64,000 bases of DNA, from contig NC_043744.1 in assembly GCF_004337985.1 (NCBI RefSeq), forward strand, positions 4,156,127-4,220,126. The letters run 5' to 3'. Position numbers and translations under genes: made by a program. The notes under the pieces are model-generated. The model saw only the letters and a list, made by a program, of their open reading frames with translations, was not told the origin of the DNA and ran no database searches. Below are positions 58,973-64,000 of this stretch, piece after piece. Each line of letters starts with the position of its first letter. The first letter of the stretch is position 1. This stretch comes from Pyricularia pennisetigena. Lineage: Eukaryota > Ascomycota > Sordariomycetes > Magnaporthales > Pyriculariaceae.

Positions 58973-61900
58973 GTTAACGGATGCAACGATTGTATTTTTG
59001 TTTCTACCCGACGGATGCGTGACAATGCGTAACGTGTCGTGACGTGACTTTTGGAGATGAGACGAGACGAAAAAGCCCGCAGTCAAGGTACAACAGAGAG
59101 CGACTGCGGTTCCCGCTTGTTGTCTCGCCGGTTAGAAGCTGCGTTTGCGGTTCCAAAGTGATACAGAACTGAACGGTGCAAGCGACAGAAAGGCGAGACT
59201 GAGAACCCGTCCGTCGTCAGTAAGACAATGGTAGTCAGAGCCGCAGAGAAGCGGATCGTGTCTGGGATTGGGGAGTAAATAAAAAATAAAAAATTAAAAA
59301 TAAAAAAAAAAAAGAGAGAAGACAGACGGAACAAGGCGAGCCCGTGGGGGAGAGCGGGGATGCTGTCGTGATATAAAAAAGAAACTTTGGCAGGACTAGA
59401 ACGAGTGAGACGGGAGTGCCAGAATGGGACTGACGGGTGGTTCACCTTTAAGAAAGTGGAAACTTTGCGTCCCCTGCCCTGCATCTCTCACATTCTCTCT
59501 CGCTCGCTCCCAAGTCAATTAAACCATCGGCCCAGGTACCTAGACTAACGCAGGGCCACATAACGGCACAATAAGCAAAATTGTCTGGTGCAACCGAGCT
59601 ACTTCGTAAGTGACCTTCAGGTACCTTGACTACCTGATTGAAGGGGGGGCAGGGTCTGACTGAGTATGAGACCCCACTCTCACCCACACCGTCCGGCTCA
59701 ACCTATCATGCCTGCCTACTACCCCGGTGCTGAACACTTCACTCACGACCCGTCGATGGACGAAGGGAAGCTAAAGCAAGGTTGGTTGTGTGGTCGTGTT
59801 CCCACTGGACTGGGGTCTGTCTGGGGAAACAAAAATAATGAAGTGGATACCGGTGGGTGCGCGACCCAAACAAAAGGGATCTACAGTCCATTCCTGGTGC
59901 TATGGGATTGGAGGAAAGGACCCTTTTGTCGACCGCTGCGGGTGTTGGCGTTGGCGTTGGCGTCAATAACATGAGATGGAAACGGATTGCCGGCGTCAGG
60001 GCTGCTGCTCTGTTTCGCGCGGCTAATAACAAAAAAGCCGTGCTGTGCATTGACTCGACTTACTCTGAGTTTTTTTTCTTCTTTTTTTTTGACACGGCGT
60101 TATAGGGGACTGAAGGCATCAAACCTACTCCGTGAGAATTATAATGAAGAGGTAGAAGCAGTACAGAAAACCGCATTGCCACGCGGCCCATGGACCATTC
60201 CATCAATCAATGACGGTGGATAAACTTATCCAGGGTACATTCCGTCGAGAATACTGCAGATGAATCGCGAGCTGCATGTACAAAGTAAGCATGTGTGCGG
60301 CGCGTGTGAGTGGTCCCTCAACGAGTCCCCCCAATCCAAGGAAAACCCAAGAGGACGATGCTCGTAGAGTATGGAGGGGAGGGGGGCATTGGTAAGATAG
60401 TGGACGGGCAACCCATGGCAAAATTCGATAGAATATCCCGATAATATCTGCATGGGTTTTGCTCGACTCTACTAATCAGACACAGGATTGCGGCTGGTCG
60501 AGAATATGCAAAATTCGTTGGTTCATTTGTGAATGGAGGGGTGGGGGTTGAGTATGCCTGCCTGTCTGTCTGTCTGTCTGTCTGTTTCCTGTAGTTTGGT
60601 AGTATTGGACTGACCGCATTCGCTAGGTTACACACACGCCAAGGCTAAATTCTTTCTCGGCCCTTCTGTCCGGCCGCCGCTACATGGTGGAAATTTAATG
60701 CCTGCTATCGTACTGCTAGAGGGGCGGGGTAGGAATAAAAGTAGCTCGTGTTGTTTTTGTTGTCTTGGGATTTGAGCGTTAAAATATCACTGACGCTATA
60801 GACGCACACACCGAGAGAGGGGGAAAAAAAACACCCCAGTCAAGTCAAACGCGTTTACTTACTGTTAATGGTTCTTGGAATGTCAGCAGCTATTGCTTGT
60901 CCCATTGAAGCTCATCCTCAAGACTTTTTGGCAATCAGCGCCCAGCTTGCCCAGCTGCTTGTCCAGATCTTTCCCGCCCCGCCTGTCAAATCCATTAATC
61001 ATTAGATTTGGCGAGCACCAACCAAGAAGAAACGACCCCTCCTCAATCAATCATCATCATTCATCCCCTCTGAACCATGATTACAGTACAATACTTCTGG
61101 AGCCCTCAGCCAACCTCAACGACCATTGCTGATAGCACCCCACATGTAATGTAATTGCCACATGGAATTGATTGACGTCCGGGGGTGCCGTTTCTGCTCT
61201 CCTGGTACTCCAAATACAACCCACCTGCCCGGCCGTTTGAGCTACAAAATACGACGGACGCCATGGGTTAGCTCCCCGCAGCAGGGGACTCCGAATAATG
61301 CTACTAAAGTCGGGTAGTAGCCAATACTGACTGCTTGCTTGCTGCATGTACCCTTCGGATATTAGTTTCCCGTTGACCAGTGAATACTGTGATAAATATG
61401 TCAGCGCCGCATGGATGTTTGTTGGATGCACAGTCCGAAGGCCCTGTCCCGCGGTGCAACACCACAATTGAGCAGACGTTAAACCAGGGCCATCTGCGCC
61501 AAGCCAGTGCCCCAAGAAAGACCAAGATTCCAAGACCTGCCATTCGGTATGGCGAATCATACAAGCAGACCTGGGGGGGTTTTTTTGGTATTCTCTATGC
61601 TGATTCCTTTATTCTTTTTTTTTTTTTTTCTTGATTCGCATTTGCTTTTTTCTACTGTTGCCCCTTGGACTTTCAGGAACTATCTAGGATCTCCCATGTT
61701 CGAATATCAAATGATCAAATAGACGCCATAAGAATGCGCAACACACAAACCAGTGACGCCTCCTCGTGTCAAGATCGTGATGGCGTTTGCCCGGCCCACT
61801 ACCACTTTCAGTTCCCGCCTTCAGGTGCCGGGTTTCGTCGTCGGCACTATGGCTTCCTTCCGCCCGAGCAGCGCGCGCTAGGGATCGGCTTCCATATTGA

Positions 61901-64000
61901 AAGCAGAGTTGGCTGACCACCAACAACAGAGTGCCGCTAAAACGAGAAGGGCCTCTCCACCGCTTGAGCACGCGAGCGGACAAGATCGACCAGGCCGGAC
62001 AATTAATTCCTGACCGCGCAGGTATCCTTTTATTATTCTTTTACTACTAACATAGACTCGGTCCTGGCTACAGAGTAGCCTAATGCTAGCCTTGGATTTT
62101 GATCAAACGGTCCCAGCTCTTTTCAATCCAAAAAGCTTCTTTTTTCGAGTCGGGGCGCACGAAAGATTTTTTTTTTTTTCTGTTGGACAAGCAATGAATA
62201 GAAACTTCTTTCGGCTGAGGCTTGCGCCTGTCGCATCCACCTCCGCCATTTGGCCGAATCTGATCAAGCCACTTGCGGCGCCCATTGAGGAAATGGAATC
62301 CGAGTGTCATTGTGTTCTTTTTTTTTCCCCTCTCTATCTCACAAATTTACCGTGTGGGCCACAAAAAGACAAAAAAAAAAAAACGCCACTTTGGAAAAGC
62401 CAATGAATATCTCGTCGAGCTAAGCTGCTACGATTGGCGGCTAAATGCAGGGTAAAGAGATTAATTGGGCTAGTGGTCGAAATTAAGGCAAACACCATCC
62501 CATTGTCTCTCCCAACATTTGTTTCGTTCCCAAACGAAATCCCCTTCTCCGTTTACGCACATTGTTAATCCGACCAGAATAGCAAAGATCCTCATTTCAG
62601 CCTCTGCGGGGGCACTTCCGGTTACACCCTGTAGCTTTGCCGCCCAGCCTGCACTTTTGCAACTTTTCATGTCGTTTAACATGCAGGACTCATTGCAGAA
62701 AACAACGAGCCCAAGAGATGAGCAAGGTTACCTGCAGCCGGATGCGTCGGATGTCAAGCAAGCAAAGAAAGGATGTTGCTGCGGCGTCAGGTCTGGAACA
62801 TGCTTAACCACGTGGCAATGTACAGTGCTGCAAGAAGTGATACCCTCTCGCGTCTATCATCCACCCATTGAATATTTGTTATTAGTCAACTCGGCTGGGT
62901 TGTTGCACGCTACAGGGTGAGCATGCAGGAGCAAGGAGACGACCTCCTTTGTGTAACTACTATGTTATTATCATCTCATCAGAGACAGGTACCGACAAGC
63001 CGATTATCCACTATTCTCTTGTCTCTTGCCGAGTTCGGCCAGCTTGCGAAACTTGCTCCTCCATAACCTAGCTGCTACTGCAATTTAAGCTCACGGATTT
63101 TTTCATTATTTGGTCATCCATTATTATATGCAAGCATTTACCCGAGCAGGCGAAACGAGTCATCGCCGGAGCTGAGGGACAAGAAAAGAAAAAAATTGTA
63201 AGCGTTTCTAGAAGTCGTGCCGCTTTCACAAAAATTACCAAATCAGATAGACATGAGGCGATCAGACCATGCGGGTACATGTACACAGCTTCTCCATACT
63301 GCTTCAGCCCAGCCCTTCAGCCCCTTCCGGACCTCAGCTTCCATCCTGTCCGGTACTGGCGGGCTTTCGCAGGTGTAGACTCATCCCAACAGAACTGTTG
63401 AAACAAAAAATTCGCCAAGCACGATTTTTACCCCCTACGCCCTACGAATCTTCCGACGGAGACAAGATGGCTTGGGATGGCTTGGACAGCAGTCTCGTCC
63501 CATCCATCGCGACAGTCCGTTTTGAGCCGAGTTTATTTTGTTTAATACTTTTCGACCCCGAAAATGATCCAGAGCATTGGGAAACCCCTGCTTGGCGGTC
63601 GTCATGGCTGCGGTGCAGCAAATCGTATACTTGCATCGTATCTATCTTTTCTGAAGAGAATGGAAAAGTCTCCTTTTCTGTGCATGCTCATATGGGGAAA
63701 GTGAAACAACTGCTCTTCCCATCACCATACCAAAGAAAAAAAAAACCACAAAACTCGCTTCTCCCTCCCGCCCCTCCTTTTCTCTGCCTCTCCCTCTCCC
63801 CAAAACCAATTCTTGGAAAGTTGCCGGTGCGTCCACGTGGCCGGTGCACACCCTCATTCGGCCAATATTCTGCATCTGGAGAACATGCCGCACCCTGATT
63901 TTTTTTTGGGGGGAAAGGAGGCGCAGGGAGAAAACAAGACTGCCAAGACGGTCCAATCGCTTTGTTGTTGGTTTCTTTGGGTTTTTTTTTTTTTTTTTTT
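58973..64000. other. 5-kb terminal region without a supported gene
   Basis: Upstream of the permease. It holds A/T tracts (about 59278-59312, 60070-60090, 61613-61630, 62169-62180), a CTGT microsatellite, a GTTGGC x3 repeat near 59945, one TACAGTA at 61082-61088, and ends in about 20 T. A short frame at 62669-62920 (83 codons, GCCCG...C...C) is too weak to call. Confidence 0.5.
60562..60585. repeat. CTGT x6 microsatellite
   Basis: Six exact CTGT units in non-coding DNA upstream of the permease gene. Confidence 0.9.

Overview
The window is nuclear DNA of a filamentous ascomycete fungus, most likely a Sordariomycete. Evidence: genes are split by short introns (about 54-144 nt) with GTRNGT-like donors and CTAAC/CTGAC-like branch points. 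The gene content is typical of Pezizomycotina: a Clr5-domain protein, GH28 exo-polygalacturonase, M6 and M28 secreted peptidases, an Adr1/AmdX-like C2H2 regulator, an ACS-family MFS permease and an AA1-like small secreted protein. Order and species cannot be fixed from sequence alone. Long poly(T)/poly(A) tracts are very frequent, and two runs of N (15003-15014, 42164-42165) sit in or beside such tracts, so this is a draft assembly.

Layout. 1-9 kb holds housekeeping genes on the + strand: the 3' part of ecm29 (proteasome adaptor), a UBA-UAS-UBX p97 cofactor and a germinal-centre (Ste20-like) kinase. 9-13 kb has a small putative membrane protein (-) and a broken F-box-like gene (+). 14-24 kb holds an AA1-like secreted protein (+), a six-exon M6 metallopeptidase (-), tRNA-Trp(CCA) (-), a Clr5-domain protein (+) and an Aim6-like phosphodiesterase (-). 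24-28.7 kb is one long unrecognised minus-strand locus of about 1,500 codons whose frame is cut by three internal TAG codons and one frameshift. 29.7-31.5 kb is the exo-polygalacturonase (-).

From 31.5 to 46.2 kb I find no convincing intact gene. This 14.7-kb stretch lies upstream of a 1200-residue C2H2/fungal_trans regulator (+). It carries poly(T) tracts, microsatellites and a dense scatter of TACAGTA/TACTGTA. After it come an M28 aminopeptidase (+, 52-54 kb), a protein with a GPI-anchor-like tail but no signal peptide (-, 55 kb) and an MFS permease (-, 57-59 kb). The last 5 kb look non-coding.

Functional themes: ubiquitin/proteasome handling (ecm29 and the UBX protein side by side) and secreted nutrition or host-interaction proteins (AA1-like, M6, GH28, M28). 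I see no biosynthetic cluster, intact transposon or CRISPR array. The features most worth a second look are the TAG-interrupted locus, the motif-rich gene desert and the poly(T)-loaded introns.
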